A stretch of DNA of 34,381 nt from Snuella sedimenti (GCF_016428595.1 NZ_JAELVQ010000033.1:1-34381); one strand, 5' to 3'. Numbered from the stretch's first letter, positions 16,616 to 25,266 are shown. Translations and numbers: made by a program. Notes: generated by a model not told the origin, from the letters alone.

Positions 16616-17379
16616 TTGTTTTTATATTTTTTTATGGATGCCTTAATCTTTTCAATTCTGTTATCCGGATCGGGGTGTGTACTTTGAAATTCGGGAATGC
16701 GATCAGGGCCTGCCGCTTCTTTTAATATTTCCATAACGCCTATCATCTCTTGAGGGTTATATCCTGATGCTATCATAAAGCGCACACCTAAATCATCACT
16801 TTCCAACTCATCGCCACGACCGTTACGCAATAATGTTTGCTGACCAATGTTCCCAACAAGACCTCCCATATCGGCTCCAACCGATGCGCCTGTTGTAACA
16901 GTTTGCCAAAAATCACTTTCTGCAATACGCTCAGCAGAATGCCTCCCGAGTACATGCCCTATTTCATGTCCTAAAACACCGGCTAACTGATCTTCATTTT
17001 CTAATTTAGAAAACAACGCATAAGTAATAAATATTTGCCCCCCTGGTAACGCAAAAGCATTTATCGTTTTCTCATCTGCCAATAAATGAAACTCATAGTT
17101 ATAAGGTGTCTCTTTGGCCATGCTGTTATTAATTAATTTATTTCCTACTTCATCTACCAAAGCCTGATATGTATTATTAGGATGCAAACCTCCATGCTGC
17201 TGTGCCATCTGGTCTCTATTATCGATACCTATAGCTATTTCCTGCTCCGAGGTCATATTAATGGTTTGCATACGTCCTGTATAAGGGTTAACCTCCTTAC
17301 TATTGCATCGCTTTATAAAAGCAAATGCTACTATTGCCAAACCAATTAGCAAACGAAGCTTTAATTTAGTTCCTCTCAC
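16612..17379 (-). CDS. M48-family zinc metallopeptidase
   Basis: A 255-residue protein with an N-terminal hydrophobic segment (about 8-23) that is either a signal anchor or signal peptide. The catalytic HEIGH motif is at 138-142, and the third zinc ligand is probably in ELESDDLGV near 190. The architecture fits periplasmic or membrane-attached BepA/LoiP-like M48C enzymes, which degrade or help fold envelope proteins. C25 follows the hydrophobic stretch, but the preceding residues (IKR) do not form a normal lipobox. The start is GTG at 17379; no ATG is available. Confidence 0.92.
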   Translation of the reverse strand: MRGTKLKLRLLIGLAIVAFAFIKRCNSKEVNPYTGRMQTINMTSEQEIAIGIDNRDQMAQQHGGLHPNNTYQALVDEVGNKLINNSMAKETPYNYEFHLLADEKTINAFALPGGQIFITYALFSKLENEDQLAGVLGHEIGHVLGRHSAERIAESDFWQTVTTGASVGADMGGLVGNIGQQTLLRNGRGDELESDDLGVRFMIASGYNPQEMIGVMEILKEAAGPDRIPEFQSTHPDPDNRIEKIKASIKKYKNK

Positions 17380-17457
17380 TATTATCTATAACTTTTACAA
17401 AAACACAACTAGCCCAAGATCATTAATTTAGACCCAAAATTACATTTGAGTCACTGC

Positions 17458-17892
17458 TCAAGTTAATTTTTTTTTCATGGTATAATGCAAACCAATATTC
17501 TTTATATTAAACGGTTCACCTACAATAGTGTATCCTTGCTTTTTATAAAAGTTTAGGGCCACCTCCCTTGCATTGCACCAAATAACACCTGTCAACTTAT
17601 TCTTTAACAACTGCTCACCATAATTCAACATAATACTTCCCAATCCTTTATTTTGAAAACTTTCCAAAACAGCCATACCCCTTAATTGGTATTGACATTC
17701 ACTTAAAACCTTATCATGTTTGTTCTTTAAAAAAGAACTAACTGCAACTAGCTCGCCAGCTACAAATACCCCTACATGTATGGTTGTTTCTAAATCATCA
17801 CCTTCAAAAACACAGGATTCTATAGGTTTACCCCCTCTTAAAACAGGTTGTCTCACCTTGTAAACACTCATAGCGTCTATTACGCGAATCAC
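17458..17892 (-). CDS. GNAT-family N-acetyltransferase
   Basis: A 144-residue GNAT protein with acetyl-CoA binding motif A at LRGMAVLESFQNKGLGSIML, followed by the typical NAREVALNFYKKQGY segment and a C-terminal beta strand. The start chosen is GTG 17892 (MIRVIDAM). A longer in-frame form from TTG 17919 is possible but adds nine residues with no family character. The substrate is unknown. It is transcribed divergently from a second, unrelated GNAT gene starting at 18000. Confidence 0.87.
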   Translation of the reverse strand: MIRVIDAMSVYKVRQPVLRGGKPIESCVFEGDDLETTIHVGVFVAGELVAVSSFLKNKHDKVLSECQYQLRGMAVLESFQNKGLGSIMLNYGEQLLKNKLTGVIWCNAREVALNFYKKQGYTIVGEPFNIKNIGLHYTMKKKLT

Positions 17893-17999
17893 ATATTCTA
17901 AATGGCTACTTTTTCCCAAACCATATTGTTTTAGCTCTTTTCAAACTTAACAAAATTTGGTTTACATAAATTATTTATCTTCATTCAAAAAATAAACGC

Positions 18000-18428
18000 A
18001 TGGCTTTCTCTTTTAAAATTATTGAAAAAGAACAGATTAATTCTGTAATTCCCTTGGTTAGTAAATTAAATGAACATAAAATTCCCGATACCATCTTAAA
18101 ACAGCGTTTTGCAGAAATGGTTAACCAAAATTATGAATGTGCAGGTATTTATGACAATAATGGCAAGTTAATAGGTGTTACAGGTTTATGGTTTTCTACA
18201 AGACATTATTCGGGAAAAAGTGTAGAAGCCGATCACGTATACATAGACGAAGCATACCAAAACCAAGGTCTTGGTAAACTATTTTTTAATTGGATTTACA
18301 ATTATGCAAAGCAAAAAGGCTGTGAAGCGATAGAATTAAACACCTATGTAAACAATTATGGCTCACATAAGTTCTATTATAATCAAGGATTTAAAATTTT
18401 AGGCTATCATTTTTTAAAAAAGTTCTGA
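18000..18428 (+). CDS. GNAT-family N-acetyltransferase
   Basis: A 142-residue GNAT protein. Motif A reads ADHVYIDEAYQNQGLGKLFF, with QNQGLG as the pyrophosphate-binding loop. NNYGSHKFYYNQGFKILGY is the C-terminal motif B region. It is followed at once by the tRNA-Gly promoter. The substrate is unknown; it is not a recent duplicate of its divergent GNAT neighbour, since the two differ outside the motifs. Confidence 0.9.
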   Translation: MAFSFKIIEKEQINSVIPLVSKLNEHKIPDTILKQRFAEMVNQNYECAGIYDNNGKLIGVTGLWFSTRHYSGKSVEADHVYIDEAYQNQGLGKLFFNWIYNYAKQKGCEAIELNTYVNNYGSHKFYYNQGFKILGYHFLKKF

Positions 18429-18434
18429 TTTTTT

Positions 18435-18467
18435 TTTGCAAAAGAAACAGTAGTTTACATATATTTG
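18435..18467 (+). promoter_or_regulatory. tRNA-Gly promoter with both -33 (TTTG) and -7 (TATATTTG) elements
   Basis: TTTG at 18435-18438 and TATATTTG at 18460-18467 are 21 bases apart, the textbook Bacteroidota arrangement. The tRNA begins 12 bases after the -7 element. This is the best promoter in the window. Confidence 0.8.
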
Positions 18468-18478
18468 CACTCGTAAAA

Positions 18479-18551
18479 GCGGGAGTAGCTCAGTTGGTAG
18501 AGCGTCAGCCTTCCAAGCTGAATGTCGCCGGTTCGAACCCGGTCTCCCGCT
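18479..18551 (+). tRNA. tRNA-Gly (anticodon TCC)
   Basis: A complete 73-nt cloverleaf. The acceptor stem GCGGGAG pairs with CTCCCGC. The D-arm is GCTC/GAGC and the anticodon stem TCAGC/GCTGA, with loop CTTCCAA (anticodon TCC at 18512-18514). The T-arm is GCCGG-TTCGAAC-CCGGT, and the discriminator base is T. CCA is not encoded. A partial second copy of its 3' end lies 119 bases downstream. Confidence 0.97.
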
Positions 18552-18680
18552 CAAAAAGCTTTGTCATAACTGGCAGAGCTTTTTTGTTTTAAAAAAGTCT
18601 TATCAAGAAAAATGCCCATAGGGTGAGAAGTTTATCCTGAGCGCAGCCGATGGAAACCCGGTCTCCCGCTCAAAAAGCTT
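18536..18680 (+). repeat. direct repeat of the tRNA-Gly 3' end plus flank (two 26-base copies, 119 bases apart)
   Basis: A 26-base sequence is perfectly repeated at 18536-18561 and 18655-18680. It covers the last 16 bases of the tRNA (from AACCCGGTCTCCCGC on) and the first 10 of the flank. Each copy is followed by a terminator hairpin built on AAAAAGCT. The 93 bases in between contain TCCTGAGCGCAGCCGA, which resembles a dispersed Bacteroidota repeat (recalled, not searched). Such tRNA 3'-end duplications are the usual footprint of integration at a tRNA attachment site. A simple segmental duplication is the alternative. Confidence 0.8.
18553..18584 (+). terminator. terminator directly after tRNA-Gly
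   Basis: A long imperfect stem starting AAAAAGCT and closing AGCTTTTT, extended inside by further pairs including G-T wobbles, with loop ATAACT and a following T run. Confidence 0.7.
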
Positions 18681-18702
18681 CATGTTAATGAAGCTTTTTT
18701 TA
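18672..18702. terminator. second terminator, shared with convergent pepE
   Basis: A perfect 12-base stem (AAAAAGCTTCAT / ATGAAGCTTTTT), loop GTTA, T runs on both strands. It sits six bases beyond the pepE stop side and can serve both directions. Confidence 0.85.
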
Positions 18703-18708
18703 TATATG

Positions 18709-19416
18709 CTATTTTAATCCACTAAGTTCTGTATTAGGAACCACTTCATAAGGTACTTTATTATACTCAAAAATACGCGCAGATAAGTTTCCTTTCAAAA
18801 TTATCGAACTGTTGTTTACATGTAACCAACTACCCTCCCTTAAACCAACTACTGGTTGTGTATTAAAATAATGGAATTCCCTTATGCGTGTTTCCCGTGT
18901 TTCGCCCATATGTTTACTATTAACATCAGGATCCAAATAATGCGGATTGATATTAAACGGTACAAAAGCCAATGCTTTAAAACTAGGCGGGTAAACTATT
19001 GGCATATCGTTGGTAGTTCTTATAGTAAGACCACAAATATTACTACCAGCACTTGTACCTAAATAAGGTGTACCATTTTCAACACGCTGCTTTATAGCTC
19101 CTATTAAATCATTTTTATATAGCTGATTTGTTAACACAAAGGTATTACCACCGCCTACAAAAATAGCTTTCGCATTTTTAACAGCCTCTTTAGGATCATC
19201 ATACGCATGTAGCCCTCTAACCGTTTTATTAATTTTAGAAAAAGCGCCGCTTGCCACTTTAGTATAATCATCATATGAAATACCACCCGGTCTTGCATAA
19301 GGGATGAATAAAATCTCATTGGCCTCTTTAAAAAAAACAGCTAATTCGTCTAAGATATACTCTAAATAACTACTCCCATGTAATGAAGACGTACTTGCTA
19401 TTAAAATGTTTTTCAC
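18709..19416 (-). CDS. pepE: dipeptidase E (peptidase family S51)
   Basis: A 235-residue cytoplasmic serine peptidase that cleaves dipeptides with N-terminal aspartate. The nucleophile Ser122 is in GTSAGSN, after the FVGGGNTF motif near 86-93. His159 is in INPHYLDP, and TRETRIREF follows. Length fits the family (about 230). The start is GTG at 19416. The sequence around this start codon resembles the tandem repeat found 130 bases upstream (19541-19600). Confidence 0.95.
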   Translation of the reverse strand: MKNILIASTSSLHGSSYLEYILDELAVFFKEANEILFIPYARPGGISYDDYTKVASGAFSKINKTVRGLHAYDDPKEAVKNAKAIFVGGGNTFVLTNQLYKNDLIGAIKQRVENGTPYLGTSAGSNICGLTIRTTNDMPIVYPPSFKALAFVPFNINPHYLDPDVNSKHMGETRETRIREFHYFNTQPVVGLREGSWLHVNNSSIILKGNLSARIFEYNKVPYEVVPNTELSGLK

Positions 19417-19540
19417 ACGTTTAAATTTTAGTAATTAATTGATTTTATTGTAATTATAAAATTAAGAACGTGTGCAACCACTCCTTACACTCGTTCTCTC
19501 ATTAAAAATTTTAAACATTTCCTTTTGTGAAGTAATTTTT

Positions 19541-19600
19541 AAAATTTCTTAATGTTCGTTTCACGCGTTTAAAATTTATTAATGTTCATTTCATACTTTC
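19541..19600. repeat. two tandem 30-base repeats in an intergenic region
   Basis: The units at 19541-19570 and 19571-19600 agree at 24 of 30 positions (AAAATTTnTTAATGTTCnTTTCA at the core). A weaker relative, TTTCACACGTTTAAATTTTA, lies at 19411-19430 across the pepE start. The role is unknown; it may be regulatory for pepE or for the cluster at 19703, or just replication slippage. Confidence 0.55.
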
Positions 19601-19702
19601 TTTTGAATCGTAAAAGTAAATAAACATAAAACGCTTCAAAAAATTATTCGGATTTTGTTCAAAATAAAATTTTAAAATAGTAACTTAACATAAAAAGTAA
19701 CC

Positions 19703-20497
19703 ATGAAAAAAATCCTCTTTTTTTTAACACTAACCATCTCTTTACAAACATTTTCCCAAAACTTTTTGCGCATAGAAGTTAAAGGCAAAATTATTGCTGA
19801 AAGTAATGATGTCTCTGGCATTGCTATTTTTAACAAATCTTCAAATACGGGAACGGTTACTAACGACAATGGTATGTTTGACATAAAAGTAAAATTAAAC
19901 GATGTCATAGAAGTTAGTGCCATTCAGTTTCAAAATATCACGTTTCAAGTTAACGAGGCTATCATGGAATCCCGTAGCATGAAAATCTTTTTAATTGAAG
20001 AGATAAGAAAACTAGACGAAGTAATCGTATCAAACAATAAGCTTTCAGGAAATTTAAATACAGACGTAGAAAACACAAAGGCTTTTAGCCTCAAATTAGA
20101 TGCATTGTATTTTGGACTTAGGGCAGCCGATAACAATAAGTTTGAACCCGATTACAAATCCAAGGTAAAGAACAACCTCATGAATTCGCAACGCCAAACT
20201 ATGATTTACGGACTCAACATTGTAAATGTAGTAGATCAGTTATTATTACCTCTGTTTCGTTCTAAAGTAGCTGACAAAAAAACGCATGGTATTACTGAGA
20301 TTCCCATAGAATATATTAAACAGTATTTTGGCTCCGAATTTTTAACACATCATTTCAACATTCCAGAGCATAGAGTTGAAGAATTCATACAATTTGTTCA
20401 AGCAGAAGATTTCGACTATTCTTTGCTTAACTATGGAAAAGAAATGCAATTTTTAGAATTCCTACATAAAAAGAGCATCACGTTCTTAAAAATTTAA
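19703..20497 (+). CDS. secreted carboxypeptidase-like regulatory-domain protein (paralog 1 of 3)
   Basis: A 264-residue protein with a signal peptide (about 1-19). A beta-sandwich domain of the carboxypeptidase D regulatory type follows at about 24-115 (VKGKIIAESNDVSGIAIFNK, TVTNDNGMFDI, KLDEVIV). The C-terminal half has no recognised domain. In Bacteroidota this domain also precedes TonB-dependent receptors, but no receptor barrel is present here. The two following genes encode clear paralogs, sharing the domain and a following short SGNL...D..N motif. A role at the cell envelope is inferred from the signal peptide. Confidence 0.8.
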   Translation: MKKILFFLTLTISLQTFSQNFLRIEVKGKIIAESNDVSGIAIFNKSSNTGTVTNDNGMFDIKVKLNDVIEVSAIQFQNITFQVNEAIMESRSMKIFLIEEIRKLDEVIVSNNKLSGNLNTDVENTKAFSLKLDALYFGLRAADNNKFEPDYKSKVKNNLMNSQRQTMIYGLNIVNVVDQLLLPLFRSKVADKKTHGITEIPIEYIKQYFGSEFLTHHFNIPEHRVEEFIQFVQAEDFDYSLLNYGKEMQFLEFLHKKSITFLKI

Positions 20498-20597
20498 AAT
20501 GGTATTACTACTTGCTGAGTTTTAACAAACTATTATTACCCTGTTGTATTTTATTTAAGATTCTATAACCTTATTTTATGGTTCCAAACCTTAAAAT

Positions 20598-21449
20598 TTG
20601 AAACACAGGTTACTTTTACTCGACAATCGAGATTTAAAATACCTCGTGGGGTTTCCCCGGGGCAGCATACTTTTGCTTCTATTTTCCTCGCTAAGTATAT
20701 TTGGCCAAACCAAAGAACGCGTCGACATTCAAGGTCGTATTTTCTCTGAGGTCAATGATATTGAAGGCGTTACAATTTACAATACCTCTTCCAACAAAGG
20801 CACCATTACCAACAAAGACGGCAAGTTTACCATTGCCGTAACAATGAATGACATCATCGAAATTTCGGCTTTACAATTCGAGACAGTCTCTATTACCATA
20901 GACGAGGCCATTGTTATGTCAAAAACGCTAAAAGTGCAATTAATAGAACAACTTAACAAACTAGAGGCAGTTACACTAAATTCGGGACTTACAGGGAATT
21001 TGGCTGAAGATATAAACAACGTAAAAACCCCACCTAAACTAAGCATCGACTTAGGCAATATGGATGCCCAAGAACTTAGTGATGACCAGTATAGTAAAGT
21101 TGAAAACGAGATCATGCAAAAAGGGCAATTAAAAAACGGAGTGAACTTTATCGCGCTCTATAAAATGCTAGTTCAACCATTATTAAAATCCAAAAAGAAG
21201 GAAACAAAAAGCACTAAAGTCGCACCAAAAAGTTTCTCAAAAACAATAACAGACATATGCCCTGAATCTCTTATAAGTGAGGCTACTGGGATTCCGATCG
21301 AAAATATTGAACTTTTCTTAACATACATAGAGGAGAAAGGTGTTTCCCAAGATTTACTGGGCAGTAAAAATAAAATGGAACTTTTAGAATATCTTATACA
21401 ACAGGGTGAGCGCTTTTCAAAAATTAAAACTGAGGAACACCAAAAATAG
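20598..21449 (+). CDS. secreted carboxypeptidase-like regulatory-domain protein (paralog 2 of 3), with altered signal peptide
   Basis: A 283-residue paralog of its two neighbours, with the regulatory-type domain at about 44-135 and the same SGLTGNL-D-N motif after it. No ATG start is in frame. The best start is TTG 20598, giving MKHRLLLL, then a 16-residue stretch (DNRDLKYLVGFPRGSI), then LLLLFSSLSIFG. Removing that stretch would restore a normal signal peptide. It corresponds to a GC-rich, partly palindromic 48-base segment (20622-20669) that looks inserted. GTG 20646 is an alternative start. Export of this paralog may be impaired or may use the later start (inference). Confidence 0.72.
   Translation: MKHRLLLLDNRDLKYLVGFPRGSILLLLFSSLSIFGQTKERVDIQGRIFSEVNDIEGVTIYNTSSNKGTITNKDGKFTIAVTMNDIIEISALQFETVSITIDEAIVMSKTLKVQLIEQLNKLEAVTLNSGLTGNLAEDINNVKTPPKLSIDLGNMDAQELSDDQYSKVENEIMQKGQLKNGVNFIALYKMLVQPLLKSKKKETKSTKVAPKSFSKTITDICPESLISEATGIPIENIELFLTYIEEKGVSQDLLGSKNKMELLEYLIQQGERFSKIKTEEHQK
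20622..20669. repeat. GC-rich palindromic insert inside a signal-peptide coding region
   Basis: This 48-base segment contains CCTCGTGGGG-TTT-CCCCGGGG, a stem-loop far richer in GC than its surroundings. It splits a run of leucine codons and is exactly 16 codons long, so the frame is kept. It looks like a small mobile palindromic repeat. No second copy lies in the window. Confidence 0.45.
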
Positions 21450-21474
21450 GCTGACGTACTTTTAGAACACATCA

Positions 21475-22284
21475 ATGACACCAATCCCAAAACACATATA
21501 TATAACCCTTATACTCCTCTTACTTTGTGCCGCACCTACCTTTTCGCAGCAAGTAACAATCACTGGTAAAGTAGAAGGCAAAGACAATTTAGAAAACATC
21601 CATGTTATAAATAAAACCTCGCAAAACTTTACCATTACAAATGCTAATGGCGAGTTTCAAATTAAAGCTAAGCTACAGGACACCCTGTTATTTTCGTCCA
21701 TACAACACAAAACAAGGTCTATAATTATCAATAAAAACACCCTACAGTTCCGTGCCCTTAGGGTAAATCTTGAAGAACACGTCAATGAACTGGACGAAGT
21801 CATTATAGGAAAAACGCTTTCCGGAAATTTACTTTATGATATTAAAAATGTAGACGGGAAACCACCCATCAATTTTTACGATGTTGGCATACCGGGTTAT
21901 ACAGGAAAACCAGCAACACGAAGTGAAAGAATGCTTCACGAGGCAGGCGAATTTAAACCCAGTATGCTATTGGGGCTACTTGGAGGATCCGTCCCCCTAA
22001 ACCCCATAATAAATGGATTATCCGGTAGGACTAAAATGTTAAAAAACAGGGTTAAACTAGAGGAAAAAGAAGCGCTAATGCAACGTATAAAAAGTAGACT
22101 TTCTGGAGATTTTTTTACTTCAAATCCTTTGGAAGAGGATCTACGTATGGATTTTTTCTATTTCTGTGCAGACGACCCTAACTTTATGAAGTACTGCAAA
22201 AATCAAACTAATTTTAACATCTTAATATTCTTAAGAAGAAAATACAAGCAGTACCAAGAAAACCTAAAGAACAAAGACAATTAA
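21475..22284 (+). CDS. secreted carboxypeptidase-like regulatory-domain protein (paralog 3 of 3)
   Basis: A 269-residue protein with a clean signal peptide (about 1-24, ending FSQ). The same regulatory-type domain occupies about 27-113 (ITGKVEGKDNLENIHVINK, ITNANGEFQI, LDEVIIGKTLSGNLLYDIKN). The C-terminal part contains a conserved-looking DFFYFCADDPNFMKYC segment shared in outline with the other two. It is 25 bases behind paralog 2 and 56 bases ahead of the DUF6702 gene, so it probably belongs to the same transcription unit. The three likely arose by tandem duplication and have diverged strongly. Confidence 0.82.
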   Translation: MTPIPKHIYITLILLLLCAAPTFSQQVTITGKVEGKDNLENIHVINKTSQNFTITNANGEFQIKAKLQDTLLFSSIQHKTRSIIINKNTLQFRALRVNLEEHVNELDEVIIGKTLSGNLLYDIKNVDGKPPINFYDVGIPGYTGKPATRSERMLHEAGEFKPSMLLGLLGGSVPLNPIINGLSGRTKMLKNRVKLEEKEALMQRIKSRLSGDFFTSNPLEEDLRMDFFYFCADDPNFMKYCKNQTNFNILIFLRRKYKQYQENLKNKDN

Positions 22285-22340
22285 CTTTTTGGAACACTTT
22301 TTGAATTCTGAAATAACTACTTTAGCAAAAATATTTAACA

Positions 22341-22844
22341 ATGAAATTTGCAAGACTTTTTGTCCTCTTCCTAGCATTACCGCTTATGGCATTTACAGCC
22401 GCCCACAAATACTATGTTAGTGTTACCCAAATTGAATATATACAGGACAAACAATCGGTACAAATTATTTCCAGAATCTTTATAGATGATTTTGAAAAGC
22501 TATTACGTGAACGCTATGACGAAACCATTACCTTGACCGCTAAAAATGAAGCAGCATCAACCAATAGCTATATTGAAACTTATTTAAAGGAAAAACTAAG
22601 GATTAAGATTAACGGTAAAGATGTTGCCTTTAATTTTATTGGAAAAGATTACGAACTTGATATTATGCGTTGTTTCCTTGAAATTGACGATGTAAAAGCC
22701 ATTAACACTTTTGAGATTAGCAACCAAGTCTTATTCGACCTTTACAATGAACAACAAAATATTGTAAAGACAAAAATAAACACGAAACAAAAAAGCTTTA
22801 TTCTAATTTCCCAAAACGACAAAGCAGTGTTAAATTTTAATTAA
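22341..22844 (+). CDS. DUF6702-family secreted protein
   Basis: A 167-residue protein with a signal peptide (about 1-19, ending FTAA). The mature part begins HKYYVSVTQIEY, a start typical of the DUF6702 family found next to M1 peptidases in Flavobacteriaceae. It is mostly beta-strand, with a single mature cysteine in IMRCFLEI. The function is unknown. It lies between the regulatory-domain paralogs and the M1 peptidase, an arrangement I recall from related genomes, which suggests a shared envelope process. Confidence 0.83.
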   Translation: MKFARLFVLFLALPLMAFTAAHKYYVSVTQIEYIQDKQSVQIISRIFIDDFEKLLRERYDETITLTAKNEAASTNSYIETYLKEKLRIKINGKDVAFNFIGKDYELDIMRCFLEIDDVKAINTFEISNQVLFDLYNEQQNIVKTKINTKQKSFILISQNDKAVLNFN

Positions 22845-22948
22845 ATTAAGGATGTAACTCCACAAATTTCCTTATTTTCGACGACTTTTTAAAAGGACAA
22901 ATCTGCTTTTACAAAAGTCATAATCATTAGAAAAACACTAACTTACAA

Positions 22949-25255
22949 ATGAAAAAACTTAAGTATTATTTTCTTTCTGCTGTCTTTGTTTCTGCTGGCC
23001 TGTTTGCCCAAGAGCAAGGAAAGCAAGAACGACCACCCGGACACACCAACAACAATAAATTCAAGCAGTTATACGATGAGTTTTCAACACCCAACATGTA
23101 TAGAGCTGCCTCTGGAGCACCCGGTTCGGCGTATTACCAACAGCAAGCCGATTACAAAATGGATCTTGTTCTAGATGACCAAAATACAAAGTTATCAGGA
23201 TACGAAACCATCACCTATACAAACAATTCACCAGATAATCTAAAATACCTTTGGGTACAATTAGACCAAAACAAACGCGCTAAAGATTCTAAATCCCCTT
23301 TAATTGAAAGTAATGGTTTCCCGCCCGCAGGAGAGCCCCAACGATTCGTAAAAGACTTTTTGAAAGATCCTTTTGATGGTGGTTTTAACATTGAAGCCGT
23401 TACCGACAATAATGGAAAACCATTACAGCACATGATTAACAGAACCATGATGCGTGTGGAGCTACCCAAAGTTTTAAAATCTGGAGAAAAATTTTCGTTT
23501 TCAATTAAATGGTGGTACAAAATAAACGATCATGTTGTGGACAGAGCGCGTTCTGGATATGAATATTTTCCAAAGGACGGCAACCGCACCTATGTTATCG
23601 CTCAGTTTTATCCAAGAATGGCCGTGTATAGTGATGTGGAAGGCTGGCAGAACTCTCAATTTTGGGGACGTGACGAATTCGCCTTACCATTTGGGAATTT
23701 TGAAGTTAACATTACAGTGCCTGCCGATCACATCTTAGATGCTACAGGAAAGCTAACAAACAGAAAGGATGTGTTTTCCAAAACTATGATGGAACGTTAC
23801 GAGCGTGCTAAGAAATCATACGACGAGCCAGTTCTTATTGTAACCCAAGAAGAAGCAGAAGCTGCAGAAAAATCCTTTTCTCAAGAAACCAAAACCTGGA
23901 AATTCTATGCAGAAAACGTGCGTGATTTTGGTTTTGCAACTTCAAGAAAATATATATGGGACATGATGGCCGTTAAAGTTGGCAACAAAGATGTTATGGC
24001 CGTGTCATTATACGCTAAAGAAGGGAATCCGCTTTGGGAACAATGGTCTACAAAAGCTGTAGCAATTACCCTAAAATCGTATTCCAGAATGACATTCGAC
24101 TACCCATACCATAAAGCCATATCGGTACACGCCAAACAACAAGGTATGGAATACCCTATGATCTGCTGGAACTGGGGGCGTCCGAAAGAAGATGGCACGT
24201 ACGACGACCGTACCAAGTACGGCATGATTAGCGTTATCATTCACGAAGTAGGACACAACTTCTTTCCTATGATCGTGAATAGTGATGAACGTCAATGGAC
24301 ATGGATGGACGAAGGTTTAAACTCATTCCTTCAAACAGTTGCCAAAAAGGATATGGGAGAAACCTACCCAGACGTCTTATCAGCTGGAGACAAAACATTC
24401 CCAGCAAAAAATAGTGACCCCTCGTCTATCATTCCATACATGAGCGGGAATCAGGATTATACGGCACCCATAATGACCAAAGGTCTAAACACCTATAATT
24501 TTGGTGCAAACGCCTATTCTAAACCTGCTGTAGGATTAACCATGCTTCGTGAAACAATTATGGGACGCGAGCTGTTCGACTATGCCTTTAAAGAGTATTC
24601 GCAACGTTGGATGTTCAAGCACCCAACCCCTGAAGATTTCTTTAGAACCATGGAAGATGCCTCTGCCTTTGATTTGGATTGGTTTTGGAGAGGTTGGTTC
24701 TATACTACCGATTGGGTTGATATCGGAGTAAAAGATGTGAAAAAATACCATGTAACATCCGAACCTAACCAGTACATAAAGGATCTTGCCGAAAAACGTG
24801 GTTTCCAATTAGAGGACTTACCCCCTTTAGTTTACTTAGTTGAAGAAGGTAGCGAAGAATACGACGAGGCCAAACATAAAGGCACCTCTGTAGACGACTG
24901 TAAGCCTTTAAAAGAATACATTATGGACAATTTTACGACCGAAGAGCGTAAAAGCATTAAATCCCCTAAATATTTTTACAATGTTACTTTCGAAAAACCA
25001 GGTGGTTTGGTAATGCCAATTATTGTAAAGTATTCGTATGCAGATGGCACGTCTAAAACGGAAACTTATCCAGCACAAATATGGAGACATAACGACAAAG
25101 AAGTCAATAAGGCCATTGCGTCTGACAAGGAAATTGTATCCATTACTGTCGACCCTAACAAAGAAACTGCCGATATAGACACTTCAAATAATGCTTGGCC
25201 GAAAGAGATCAAGCAAAGTGAATTTGATCAATTCAAAGAAAAAGTAAAAGGTTAA
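22949..25255 (+). CDS. M1-family zinc metallopeptidase, secreted
   Basis: A 768-residue exported aminopeptidase-like enzyme with a signal peptide (about 1-20). An N-terminal beta domain (about 65-270) precedes the catalytic domain. The zinc motif is HEVGH at 432-436 with the third ligand Glu455 in TWMDEGLNSF. GMEYPM at about 399-404 takes the place of the GAMEN substrate motif. A long helical/beta C-terminal part follows. Likely action is peptide degradation in the periplasm or at the surface. A strong terminator follows, separating it from tatA. Confidence 0.92.
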   Translation: MKKLKYYFLSAVFVSAGLFAQEQGKQERPPGHTNNNKFKQLYDEFSTPNMYRAASGAPGSAYYQQQADYKMDLVLDDQNTKLSGYETITYTNNSPDNLKYLWVQLDQNKRAKDSKSPLIESNGFPPAGEPQRFVKDFLKDPFDGGFNIEAVTDNNGKPLQHMINRTMMRVELPKVLKSGEKFSFSIKWWYKINDHVVDRARSGYEYFPKDGNRTYVIAQFYPRMAVYSDVEGWQNSQFWGRDEFALPFGNFEVNITVPADHILDATGKLTNRKDVFSKTMMERYERAKKSYDEPVLIVTQEEAEAAEKSFSQETKTWKFYAENVRDFGFATSRKYIWDMMAVKVGNKDVMAVSLYAKEGNPLWEQWSTKAVAITLKSYSRMTFDYPYHKAISVHAKQQGMEYPMICWNWGRPKEDGTYDDRTKYGMISVIIHEVGHNFFPMIVNSDERQWTWMDEGLNSFLQTVAKKDMGETYPDVLSAGDKTFPAKNSDPSSIIPYMSGNQDYTAPIMTKGLNTYNFGANAYSKPAVGLTMLRETIMGRELFDYAFKEYSQRWMFKHPTPEDFFRTMEDASAFDLDWFWRGWFYTTDWVDIGVKDVKKYHVTSEPNQYIKDLAEKRGFQLEDLPPLVYLVEEGSEEYDEAKHKGTSVDDCKPLKEYIMDNFTTEERKSIKSPKYFYNVTFEKPGGLVMPIIVKYSYADGTSKTETYPAQIWRHNDKEVNKAIASDKEIVSITVDPNKETADIDTSNNAWPKEIKQSEFDQFKEKVKG

Positions 25256-25266
25256 AACCTTATTTT

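Noticed and set aside
19541-19600. CRISPR array
   Set aside because: Only two adjacent units with no spacers between them and no cas genes.
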